Positions 42,513 to 51,400 of a stretch of DNA of 64,000 nucleotides are shown piece after piece. This stretch comes from a bacterium (GTDB lineage Bacteria; Bacteroidota; Bacteroidia; Bacteroidales; Muribaculaceae). The notes beneath the pieces were generated by a model. It was not told where the DNA came from and ran no database searches. It worked only from the letters and a program-made list of their open reading frames with translations. The translations under genes were made by a program, and so were the position numbers. The stretch's first letter is position 1. Each line of letters begins with the position of its first letter. The stretch spans positions 1 through 64,000 of the forward strand of contig SFTJ01000008.1 of assembly GCA_004563195.1 (NCBI GenBank). Direction: 5' to 3'.

Positions 42513-43598
42513 ATGACTCAAGAAGAATTGTTATCAATAGTCGGCAATTTTGCCATCGAAGGCAAGGCTGAAGAAGTGTGCCCGCTTGGCAATGGTCTCA
42601 TCAACACCACCTATAAGGTAATAACCGCCGATAATGGTCCGGTATATGTGCTTCAGCACGTCAATACCGACATCTTCCCCGACCCTGATATGCTCATGGG
42701 CAACATCGTGGCTGTAACCGACCATATTCGTGCCAAACTCGCCGCCGACGGTATCACCGACATCAAGCGCCGTTGCCTTAAGTTTGTGCCCACACTCGAC
42801 GGCAAGTATTACACCACTCACCAAGGTCAGTGCTGGCGCATTATGGAATATATCACCGACTGCGTGAGCCGCACCGGCGTTTCGCCCGAGAGCGCCTACA
42901 TCGTGGGTAGCACTTTCGGCGAATTTCAAGCTATGCTTGCCGACATCCCTGCTTCATTGGGCGAAACCATCAAGGACTTCCACAATATGGAATTCCGCCT
43001 TCAGCAACTCCGCGAAGCTGTGGCTGCCGATGCCGTCGGTCGCCTTGCCGAGGTGAAATGGCTCGTTGATGAACTCGAAGCTCGCGCCGACGAAATGTGC
43101 AAGGGCGAACGCTTGTATCGCGAAGGAAAACTTCCAAAACGCATCTGCCACTGCGACACTAAAGTCGACAATATCCTTTTCGATAAAGAAGGCAACGTGC
43201 TCTGCGTTATCGACCTCGATACCGTGATGCCTAACTTCGTATTCTCCGACTTCGGTGACTTCCTTCGCTCTGCCGCTAACACCGGCGCTGAAGACGAAGC
43301 CGACACTTCGAAGGTGGAATTTAATATGGATATCTTCCGCCCGTTTGCCGAGGGTTATATCAAGTCGGCAAAATCGTTCCTCACTCCGCTCGAAATCGAG
43401 AACTTGCCTTTCGCCGCTTGCCTGTTCCCTTACATGCAGACAGTGCGTTTCCTCGCCGACTACATCAACGGCGACACTTACTATCGCATCAAGTATCCGG
43501 AACACAATCTCGTTCGCTCAAAGGCTCAGTTCAAGCTCCTCCAGAGCGCCGAAGCTCATCTCGATGAAATGAAAGAATTCATTGCTAAGCAACTATAA
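42513..43598 (+). CDS. Aminoglycoside-phosphotransferase-fold kinase, N-acetylhexosamine 1-kinase-like
   Basis: The 361-residue protein has the APH kinase fold. The N-lobe begins with NGLINTTYKV (nucleotide loop) and VLQHVN (ATP-lysine region is replaced by this Gln-His-Val segment, as in NahK-like proteins). The catalytic loop is CHCDTKVDNILFD (Asp base) and the metal site VIDLDTVMP, followed by SDFGDFLRSAANTGAEDE. These last patterns are those of N-acetylhexosamine 1-kinases, which phosphorylate GlcNAc/GalNAc at C1 for host-glycan salvage. No phosphorylase gene is nearby, so the sugar is inferred from family resemblance only. Confidence 0.82.
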   Translation: MTQEELLSIVGNFAIEGKAEEVCPLGNGLINTTYKVITADNGPVYVLQHVNTDIFPDPDMLMGNIVAVTDHIRAKLAADGITDIKRRCLKFVPTLDGKYYTTHQGQCWRIMEYITDCVSRTGVSPESAYIVGSTFGEFQAMLADIPASLGETIKDFHNMEFRLQQLREAVAADAVGRLAEVKWLVDELEARADEMCKGERLYREGKLPKRICHCDTKVDNILFDKEGNVLCVIDLDTVMPNFVFSDFGDFLRSAANTGAEDEADTSKVEFNMDIFRPFAEGYIKSAKSFLTPLEIENLPFAACLFPYMQTVRFLADYINGDTYYRIKYPEHNLVRSKAQFKLLQSAEAHLDEMKEFIAKQL

Positions 43599-43628
43599 CT
43601 TGCCATCACACTACTTTTTCTATAACCG

Positions 43629-43670
43629 GGGAAGATACTGCCATAGGTTAATTATTGGCAGTTTCTTCCC
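43629..43670 (+). terminator. Terminator of the kinase gene
   Basis: A 15-bp stem with one mismatch (GGGAAGATACTGCCA / TGGCAGTTTCTTCCC) followed by TCTTTTTCTC. Confidence 0.8.
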
Positions 43671-43930
43671 TCTTTTTCTCATTCTGCTCCACCAATCTCA
43701 TTTAATGACCTTTAACTTTTAAACCATCAATACACGCACCACCAAATTTATATTTATTCATACATTTTTGCTAATTTAACCAATTTTAACACACCCACAG
43801 ACAACACACAAGCAACAAATAACTACATTTACATCGCAATTATTACAACAATAAACATACTAACCAGCGAATACTATTATATTATAAATATTCAAAACAA
43901 TTATTCAAACACAATTACCATTATTCAATT
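43671..43930. other. Very AT-rich spacer or leader before the secreted adhesin gene
   Basis: These 260 bases are dominated by A and T with many ACAACA/ATAAT runs. I see no gene and no clean TAnnTTTG box; TACATTTTTG (about 43761) is a near match with wrong spacing. It may be a long untranslated leader. Confidence 0.5.
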
Positions 43931-45760
43931 ATGAAAAAACAATTACTCAGCATTTTTGCTATCCTCATCGCGTGTTTTGGGTTAACTGCCTCGGCACAAG
44001 AGATTACCACTGTTTTCCACAACGACTTCAGCGAGTTTACAAATGGCAGTGAAGAAAATCCGGGTACCACCGACATCAGTGGCATCAGCGGCGCACTCTA
44101 CAAAAGCACCAAGTTCCCGAAATGGAACGGCAAGAGCGTCTACGAAGCCGGCGAAAAGCTCCTGATTGGCGACAATGGCAACCTCGAGACTTGTTCCTAC
44201 AAGATGTCGGATTTCGGCGGTATCATAAAGGTATCGATGAAACTTCGCGCTCGCGACTCTTATGGCGCTTTGGTGGGCATCTACCTCGGTTATTCGAGCA
44301 TTGCTTCGGTTGTTCTCGAGAACGACCAATGGACCGACTACAGCATCGTGGTTGCCGGCGGTTCGAGCGTAAGTCGCATCAAGGTGGCTGCGTCTATCTC
44401 ACTCAGCGGTGTGCTAATCGACGACCTCAAGGTGGAACAATCAGAAAGCTTCTACCCCGCTCCTGTGGCTAAACAACCAAGCAACGCTTCGAAGACTGAA
44501 TTTACAGCTTCTTGGGGCTCGGTTTCGGGTGCTACTGCCTATTTGCTCGATGTTTATTCTAAGAACGGAAGCACCAAGGAATATGTTCTCAACAACGAAG
44601 AAGTTACCGGACTTTCAAAGAAAGTAACCGACCTCAATGCCACCAAGCAATATTTCTTCACCGTTCGCGCCAAGAAGAACGAAATCGTGAGCGACTATTC
44701 TAACGAGATTCGCGTAGTGCCTGTAATCTCGTCAGTGGCTGCTCCTGTGGCAACTGAAGCTACCGACATCACCAATAATGGTTTCACCGCCAACTGGGAT
44801 GCCGTTGCCGATGCTCAACTCTACTCTGTCAGCCTCAATAAGGCTATAGTTCTCGAAACCGATCAAGACTACAACCTCATCGACGAAGACTTTTCGAAGG
44901 TGACTCAAGGCAGCCTTAGCTCTATAGATATGTCGCTCACCACAAGCGGTTCGCTCGATGCTTATACTTCTGCTGCAGGTTGGACTCACTATGCTGCCGT
45001 TCTCGCTGCAGGTTATATGGGCATTTACCCATTCGGTTCTCCCGGTAACATTCAGTCGCCTGCGCTTAACCTTGCCGACAACGATGGCAAATTCAAGGTT
45101 TCGGTAGATGCCGCTGTCAACGTATTCGGAACATTCAAAACCGGCGACACTTTCACTATCGATCTCATCGACACCGATGGCTCTACAGTTCTCGAAAGCA
45201 AGGAATACACTATTTCGGTAGCCGATTTCGCCACATTCGAAGCCGATTTCACTAAGGGTGCCAACGGCGTATATGTTCGCTTCACCTATCCGGGCACTCA
45301 GAAGTTCTTTATCGACAATGTAAAAATCTCGCAGCACAAGCTTGCCGGAACTATTATCGAATCGGCTGCTCAATATGTAGAAACCGCCGATACTCACTAC
45401 AATTTTGAAGTATCGTTTGCCGACGCTTCTTACTACACCTACACAGTCACTGCTTATGCCGAAACCGTTGTATCGGGTTCTATCGACTACATCGCATCGT
45501 CGGCTTCTAACGCTATTAAGGTGGCTGCTCCATCGGCTATCGAAGCCGTTGAAGCCGACAACAATGGCATTTCGGTAGCATCTACCGATGGCGCTATCAT
45601 AATCACCACCGACAACAATGCCAATGTAGCCGTTTACAACACGCTGGGTCAACTCATCAAGGCCGCAGCCGTAGAAGCCGGCACTACTGCCGTTGCCATT
45701 GACGCTAAGGGCGTGGTTGTAGTAAAAATCAACGACAAAGCATTCAAGATTAAGCTTTAA
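43931..45760 (+). CDS. Secreted fibronectin-III-like protein with possible type IX sorting tail
   Basis: This 609-residue exported protein has a signal peptide (MKKQLLSIFAILIACFGLTA, cleavage after SAQ). Residues 25-170 resemble a beta-sandwich carbohydrate-binding-like module. Two fibronectin type III domains then occur: about 176-265 (PAPVAKQPSNASKTEFTASW, SDYSNEIRVVPV) and a second from about 270 (APVATEATDITNNGFTANWD) that is interrupted by a beta-sandwich insert (about 320-470) and resumes to about 535. The last 70 residues (VYNTLGQLI, GVVVVKINDKAFKIKL) match the short C-terminal pattern of type IX secretion substrates. That signal is a family resemblance; no type IX machinery genes are in this window. 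The role is probably surface binding. Confidence 0.8.
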   Translation: MKKQLLSIFAILIACFGLTASAQEITTVFHNDFSEFTNGSEENPGTTDISGISGALYKSTKFPKWNGKSVYEAGEKLLIGDNGNLETCSYKMSDFGGIIKVSMKLRARDSYGALVGIYLGYSSIASVVLENDQWTDYSIVVAGGSSVSRIKVAASISLSGVLIDDLKVEQSESFYPAPVAKQPSNASKTEFTASWGSVSGATAYLLDVYSKNGSTKEYVLNNEEVTGLSKKVTDLNATKQYFFTVRAKKNEIVSDYSNEIRVVPVISSVAAPVATEATDITNNGFTANWDAVADAQLYSVSLNKAIVLETDQDYNLIDEDFSKVTQGSLSSIDMSLTTSGSLDAYTSAAGWTHYAAVLAAGYMGIYPFGSPGNIQSPALNLADNDGKFKVSVDAAVNVFGTFKTGDTFTIDLIDTDGSTVLESKEYTISVADFATFEADFTKGANGVYVRFTYPGTQKFFIDNVKISQHKLAGTIIESAAQYVETADTHYNFEVSFADASYYTYTVTAYAETVVSGSIDYIASSASNAIKVAAPSAIEAVEADNNGISVASTDGAIIITTDNNANVAVYNTLGQLIKAAAVEAGTTAVAIDAKGVVVVKINDKAFKIKL

Positions 45761-45808
45761 TTCTATGTATTACACAGCGGTAGCGTAGAGCTACTCGCCC
45801 TCAATACC

Positions 45809-45849
45809 AAGGGTGCGCATCGACCAAACAAAAGTCATTGCGCACCCTT
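45809..45849 (+). terminator. Terminator of the secreted adhesin gene
   Basis: A 16-bp stem with two mismatches (AAGGGTGCGCATCGAC / GTCATTGCGCACCCTT) followed by TTCTATTTT. Confidence 0.75.
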
Positions 45850-46146
45850 TTCTATTTTGGGTAAATATTCTACTACCCAATCGGCACAAGCTTTTTGTTC
45901 ACTCTGTGAAAGCAATTGTTGGTGATATGTTAGAAATTTGCTGTAACTTCACGGCAATATAAAAAGAATTTACCCCCGAATAAGCCCGAGATGGGCACAT
46001 CAGTTTTTTGCAAAGTCACAAAATATTTATCTGTTTGACATATAATCAGTTAGCTAATTGTGTAATATTCCCCGTTAATTTCTATATCCGTTTTAATTTC
46101 TATCAGACGGATAAATGCTTATTTGCTGTAGCAAATTATTATTGGC
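45850..46146. other. Intergenic region without a supported gene
   Basis: AT-rich sequence between a terminator and the end of tamL. A small hairpin (GCCC-GAGAT-GGGC, near 45985) is the only structure seen. I find no gene or RNA here. Confidence 0.5.
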
Positions 46147-48465
46147 TTAGAATGGATAGCCTATGGCTATGTGGAAGGCATAGGATTTTTTGAATGAGGG
46201 CATGTTGAAATAACCGCTTTTTCCGGTTTCGTATGGTGCATGGAGTGCATAGCCCACGTCGGCTCGCACCACGAGCATATCCATATCAAATCGTATGCCA
46301 AGCCCTGTGCCTAACGCCAGCTCGTCGAGGAAATTCTTCATCCTCAACTTGCCTCCGGGGCGGTTTTGATCATCAGAAAGCAGCCACACATTGCCTGCAT
46401 CTATAAATAATGCGCCCTTAAAATAGCTGAATATGGGGAAACGATATTCGAGGTTTGCCTCAAACTTAAAGGTACCTGTTTGGTCGTAATAGCCATTGGG
46501 ATTTGTTGCATCGGGGCGGAAACTGCCGGGTCCTATAGAGCGAACGGCAAAGGCTCGTATGGAGTTGGCGCCACCTATGTAGAACTGCTCACTATAAGGC
46601 ACTTGCGACGAATTGCCATAGGCATGTGCCGCGCCCACCAACATTCGTGCCACCAATCGATGCCCGGGCATCACTCCGTGATTATACACCACCGAGGTCT
46701 GCATCTTCACAAACTGCGAGAAGGGTGTGCCAAACATCTTTTTCTCGCCATTCGACCCGCACAGACTCCATATCCCGGCAAACACATTGCCGGCTTCTAT
46801 CAACTGCAGATTATAGGTGAGTTGATTGCCGGAGAACGAACGGTCGTAGGTGTAATTATACTGTATCTCGGGGATAAACTGATTTCTGAAACTCAATGCC
46901 ACTGCGGGATTGTTTGCCATAGTTTCGTCGAACTCAGCGGTGGTGTTGAGCAGTTTGGTGTAGGTCAATCTGAACGGAATCAGCTCGTTGAGCGAGTGGC
47001 GATGTGAGTGCCATTGCCAAGTAAGCCCGGCACCGAACTTCACCATCTTGAAGAAGCTCGGACGATTGAGCAAATCGGCCGACAGCGAGAATTTGGTCCA
47101 GTTTTGATAGCGACGACTGCGGTCGATAAACTTTGGCGCCAGCAGTCGCGGAACGGCAAGCGTGGCAGTCAATCCGAACTCATAACTATTGTAGTCGTAA
47201 CCTTTAATCGACTTTCCACCCGTAGCCCACTCATAACCCACAGTGGCATCGGCATTGAGTATTTCGCCACCGCCGAAAAGGTTTTTGTGCGCCACACCAA
47301 GGGTAAGTCCGGGACCTATAAAACTGTTTGACTTCGAGGTGGCTTGTGCTTCTATTTTCGCCTCGATGGGCTGATCCATTGTGCAGTTTATTGCCACATC
47401 TACGGTATTTCTGTCGGCGGTAATCGAATCGAGCGGTGTGACATCGATGTCTATTCCGCTAAATATGCCCATAGTCGACAAACTGGCTTGGGTGCGTTCC
47501 ATATCGCGCACGCGAAATGTTCGTCCTTCACGAAATGTGAGGCGCTGCGACATTATTTTGTCATTCAGTCGCAGGGGATTGTTTCTAATCATTATGCCCT
47601 TCACTCCGAGGTCGATGGTATCGGGTGTACCGGCACCTTGATAGCGATTGATTACGGTGGTTATCTTGCCTGTATTATAGCGTCGCAGAGCGGCGGGCGG
47701 AATGCCTTTGGCTTTTGCCATTCGCATTGCTATCTTGCCTTTCTTGATGGTGCTGTCGGCATAATATTCTATGTATTCGGGGCGAAAATAGTAATATCCG
47801 CGATTGCGCAGCACATTGGCTATCTTCACGCGCACGGCATTGAGCGAGTCCATGCTATAGCGGCTTCCTGCCTTATAATATTTGTCGGCACGCGCCAGCG
47901 AGTCGATGCTGTTGTCGAGCTCATTGCCAGTCTCCAGGTAGCCCACGCTGCTTATCACATAGGGTTCGTTGACCATCACATTATATGTAATCTTGGCTTT
48001 CTTTGAGTTTTTGCTCGACTGTACAAGTTCGTACGATGCTCGAGAATCGAAATATCCGTTGTCCTGCAACACGGTATTAATCATCTCCACGCGATGCTTG
48101 GGCTTTACGGCTGATATCAGCACGGGCTCCTCCACCAAGCGTTTATATAGCCACCCCTTCAGGCCCTTGGCGCTATCGCTCCAGTGATTATACACCCACA
48201 ACCCCACCGGGAACGGATGGCGCAGGTAGGGCGAATAGAGGCTGTTGTTTGGCTTCACATTTATTGCCGTAGCTATGTCCTCTGCCACGGCTTCATCGAG
48301 TTGCAGCGACTCGTTTTCGCATTTTATATTGAGTTTTTTCACACCCGTATATAGCAATTCATCGTCGGCTATGCGACTGGTGGTGGAGCACGACAGCACG
48401 CCGAGCACAAGTCCTGCATAGAGCAGATAGCGCAGTCGGGTTATAGTATTATTGTTTCTGTTCAT
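46147..48465 (-). CDS. tamL: TamL, lipoprotein TamA/Omp85-family outer membrane protein
   Basis: This 772-residue protein belongs to the Omp85 family, which inserts beta-barrels or serves the TAM pathway. The N-terminus has a lipobox (LGVLSC, Cys26), the Bacteroidota trait that distinguishes TamL from TamA. POTRA-like repeats follow at about residues 40-370 (KPKHRVEMINTVLQDNGYFD, VRVKIANVLRNRGYYYF, RTQASLSTMGIFSGIDIDVTP, in pieces). The 16-strand barrel includes EQFYIGGANSIRAFAVRSIGPG, the family motif, and ends in a terminal Phe (HIAIGYPF). The start overlaps the tamB stop by 17 bases, so the two are co-translated. Confidence 0.92.
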   Translation of the reverse strand: MNRNNNTITRLRYLLYAGLVLGVLSCSTTSRIADDELLYTGVKKLNIKCENESLQLDEAVAEDIATAINVKPNNSLYSPYLRHPFPVGLWVYNHWSDSAKGLKGWLYKRLVEEPVLISAVKPKHRVEMINTVLQDNGYFDSRASYELVQSSKNSKKAKITYNVMVNEPYVISSVGYLETGNELDNSIDSLARADKYYKAGSRYSMDSLNAVRVKIANVLRNRGYYYFRPEYIEYYADSTIKKGKIAMRMAKAKGIPPAALRRYNTGKITTVINRYQGAGTPDTIDLGVKGIMIRNNPLRLNDKIMSQRLTFREGRTFRVRDMERTQASLSTMGIFSGIDIDVTPLDSITADRNTVDVAINCTMDQPIEAKIEAQATSKSNSFIGPGLTLGVAHKNLFGGGEILNADATVGYEWATGGKSIKGYDYNSYEFGLTATLAVPRLLAPKFIDRSRRYQNWTKFSLSADLLNRPSFFKMVKFGAGLTWQWHSHRHSLNELIPFRLTYTKLLNTTAEFDETMANNPAVALSFRNQFIPEIQYNYTYDRSFSGNQLTYNLQLIEAGNVFAGIWSLCGSNGEKKMFGTPFSQFVKMQTSVVYNHGVMPGHRLVARMLVGAAHAYGNSSQVPYSEQFYIGGANSIRAFAVRSIGPGSFRPDATNPNGYYDQTGTFKFEANLEYRFPIFSYFKGALFIDAGNVWLLSDDQNRPGGKLRMKNFLDELALGTGLGIRFDMDMLVVRADVGYALHAPYETGKSGYFNMPSFKKSYAFHIAIGYPF

Positions 48466-51400
48466 CGTTGTTCTGAATTACGGGTTTCAACACTGTTTCT
48501 TCGGGCAATGCCATCGAGTCGCCTTGCAAGCGCTTCATCTGCTCTTGGCGCTCTTTCTCACGTCGGGCTGCCGCCTTTCGGCTCGGTCGGAACTTGAAGA
48601 TATGCTTCAGCGTCGATAGCTTTCGCTTGAGCACAAAGCCCACACCGGTCTCTATTATCTCGCCTTCGAGAATGCTTTCGAAACCTGTGTGTCGGAATAG
48701 TCGCACATACATACTTCCCGAATTATTAAGCAAATATTCTATCGATATATCGCTAATGAGATTTTCGGAGAAGTTGTCCTCGGCGCTGGCATCGGTGCTG
48801 TAATTGCCACCAACCACTATCTTAAATCGGTCGTTGAAGAGCGATTTCGACAGGTTGTAGCTATAGCTGGTTACCGTCGACGACCCTGCGCCGCGGTCAT
48901 ACTGGTTGATGCCGAGCGAGAGGTCCACGCCCTTGATAGCGCTCGCCGCCCAGCTGTTGAGTTGGGCATTGAGGAACGAATATAGCGCATTATTGGTTAC
49001 CTTCGACGATTTTGAGCTGCCCATATAGCTTCCGTAGAGCATCAAGTTCATGGCTTGCGCCGAGCGTTGTTGCTGCGACATTGCCGAGAGTTCGTTTTGC
49101 ACGGTGAGGTCGTCGTTGGTCGACAGGTCGAACGACACATCCATTTGCGACAAGGTTCCGCCCACATTGCAGGTAATCAGGAAGTCAACCAGATGCGAAG
49201 TACCACCGTCGCTCGACACTGTTGCCTTATATTTCTCGTTTGCTTCGAAATTCAACTTGGGATTGAGCATATTGCCGGTAAATTCTATGTAGCTGCCTTC
49301 CACCACGTTGAAGTCCACTTCCTTGATTAGCGGTGGGGTGTATTTCACATATCCGTTGTCCACCGTGACTCTACCGGTAACTTGCGCATCGCCGGCAAAG
49401 CCCTGGCGATAGTTGAGCGTGCCTTGCGCCTGCACTTGCACGCGGTTTTTGCCGTCGGTCGAGAGATAGGCGTTGATGATATTGCCCTGGCGCAGGCTCA
49501 CGCTGGCATTCACGCTCATCCCGAAGTCTTGATTGCGCAGCAGTGAGTCGCCATAGAGACTGAGCGAATCGTCAAATTGCACAAAGTGCACCATGTCGGG
49601 GTTGGTCTCGGTTACTATCTCGCTCACATCGTCTTGCAATACATAAGTCAAATTGCTTCCCGAGAGCAATGCCACATCGGCATTGACGTAAAGTTCGCTC
49701 ATACGCCCCTTTGCCGTGGCCGACACATCGGCATATCCCCTACCGAACAGCTGCGATTTCTTTATCTGCTTGCTGTCGACAAACTGCACTCCGCGGCCCT
49801 GTATCGAAAGGTCGACATACGAGCTGTTGAGGTTTGTTATGTCTACATATCCGTCAATCACAAGCGGCTTGTCGTTGCAGCTCATAAGGGCATATTTATT
49901 GAAGTGTATCACGCTTGAGTCTACGGGTATCACAGTGTTAGGGAACAGGATTTTCGAACCGAACATAGGCACAAATATCGCACCGTTGTCAGCCACCACA
50001 TGGCCGGTGAATATGGGCTTGTCCATTGTTCCCGTCATGGTCATCTCGCCATTGAGATAACCCTGAAGTTCGGCTATTCCGTTAGGAATGAACGCCGTAG
50101 CCGTAGAGATAGGGAATTTGTCGATATCGAGTTTCAGCGACATCGGGCTCGTGGCGGTGCTATCGTTGAGCACACCTGCCGCAAACATCACCTTGGCGCC
50201 GTTTACATTCATATACGATTCCAGATTGGTGTTTCCGGTCTTGGGGTCGAGTGTCATCAGTGCATTCAGGTCGAAATCGCCCACCGTTTCGCCTTCGTAT
50301 TTGAAGTTTTTGAGCGTCGACTTGCCTTCGCCCCAGAATTGGCTGCCACGATAGGATATCTGCATATCGGTGGTGAGTTCACCGCTCATTTCGGGCGCAA
50401 ATGGGAACATCATCAACCATTCTTCCAACTTCAGGTTCTTCACCTGGAGGTTCACTTCTTCCTGTCCGTGGTCATCATCATCGTGATCGCCATGCTCCAC
50501 ATGGTTGGTGAATAGGTTGATTGTGCCCGAATTGCCTCCTTCGAGAAGCAGATTGGCATCGAAGTGCTTGTTCTTATAGTCATAAAGCACATAGTTATCA
50601 TCGTTCACTTGCCATTCTTTATAACCTATTAGTGGTTTTGGCGTGAAAATATTCACCTTCACCACCGAGTCGTTGAGGTCGGCATGGGTGCCGAAGTGAT
50701 AACCGGTGCGTTCTTTAATATCTTTCACATCGTAGATGGTGGTGAGGCGGCTGTTGAGCACTCCGCCCTTGAGCGTAGCCGATGCAAAATTATCCATCGT
50801 GCCGGGTCGGTTGCCCATATGGAAGCTGTAACCCAAATATCTGCCGGTCTGCACCAGTTTGGCTGTGATAGTATCGATTTTTGTGCCCATGGCATCGAGG
50901 CGCTGCACTATGCCGTTGCCATAGATGGTGCTATCGTTATAGAGGTCGAATTTCAGCTGACGCATCTCTATTTGGTTCTGCTTGAGATATTGCTGCACAA
51001 GTCCGTTTTTGCCCATTCCGAGCTGGAAGGCAAATGGCGGCAATGCGGCTTGCAGTGTGTCGATGTTGAGCGATATTTTCTGCCACTGATTCATAGCCAC
51101 TTCTTTGCTATGCTCTACTTGCTCCAAAAATCGTTTCACACCCACCTCAGAGCTGAAATCTACCGACAAATCTTCGTTGTCCAAGCGAGCATTGATGGTG
51201 CTGTCGCTGCTCTCAAATGCCAATGTCATACTCGGCGAACTGAGGCTGATGGTATCGTACTGCACCTTTATCGACTGCATTTCGGCTATTACATCACATT
51301 CCATAGTGGCAAGGTTGACGTCGCCGAATGCCTTCAGTGTTCCGCTTCCGCCAAGCGCCACATCACTGAGGCGTAGTTCGTGCAGATTCAAGTCACGCAC

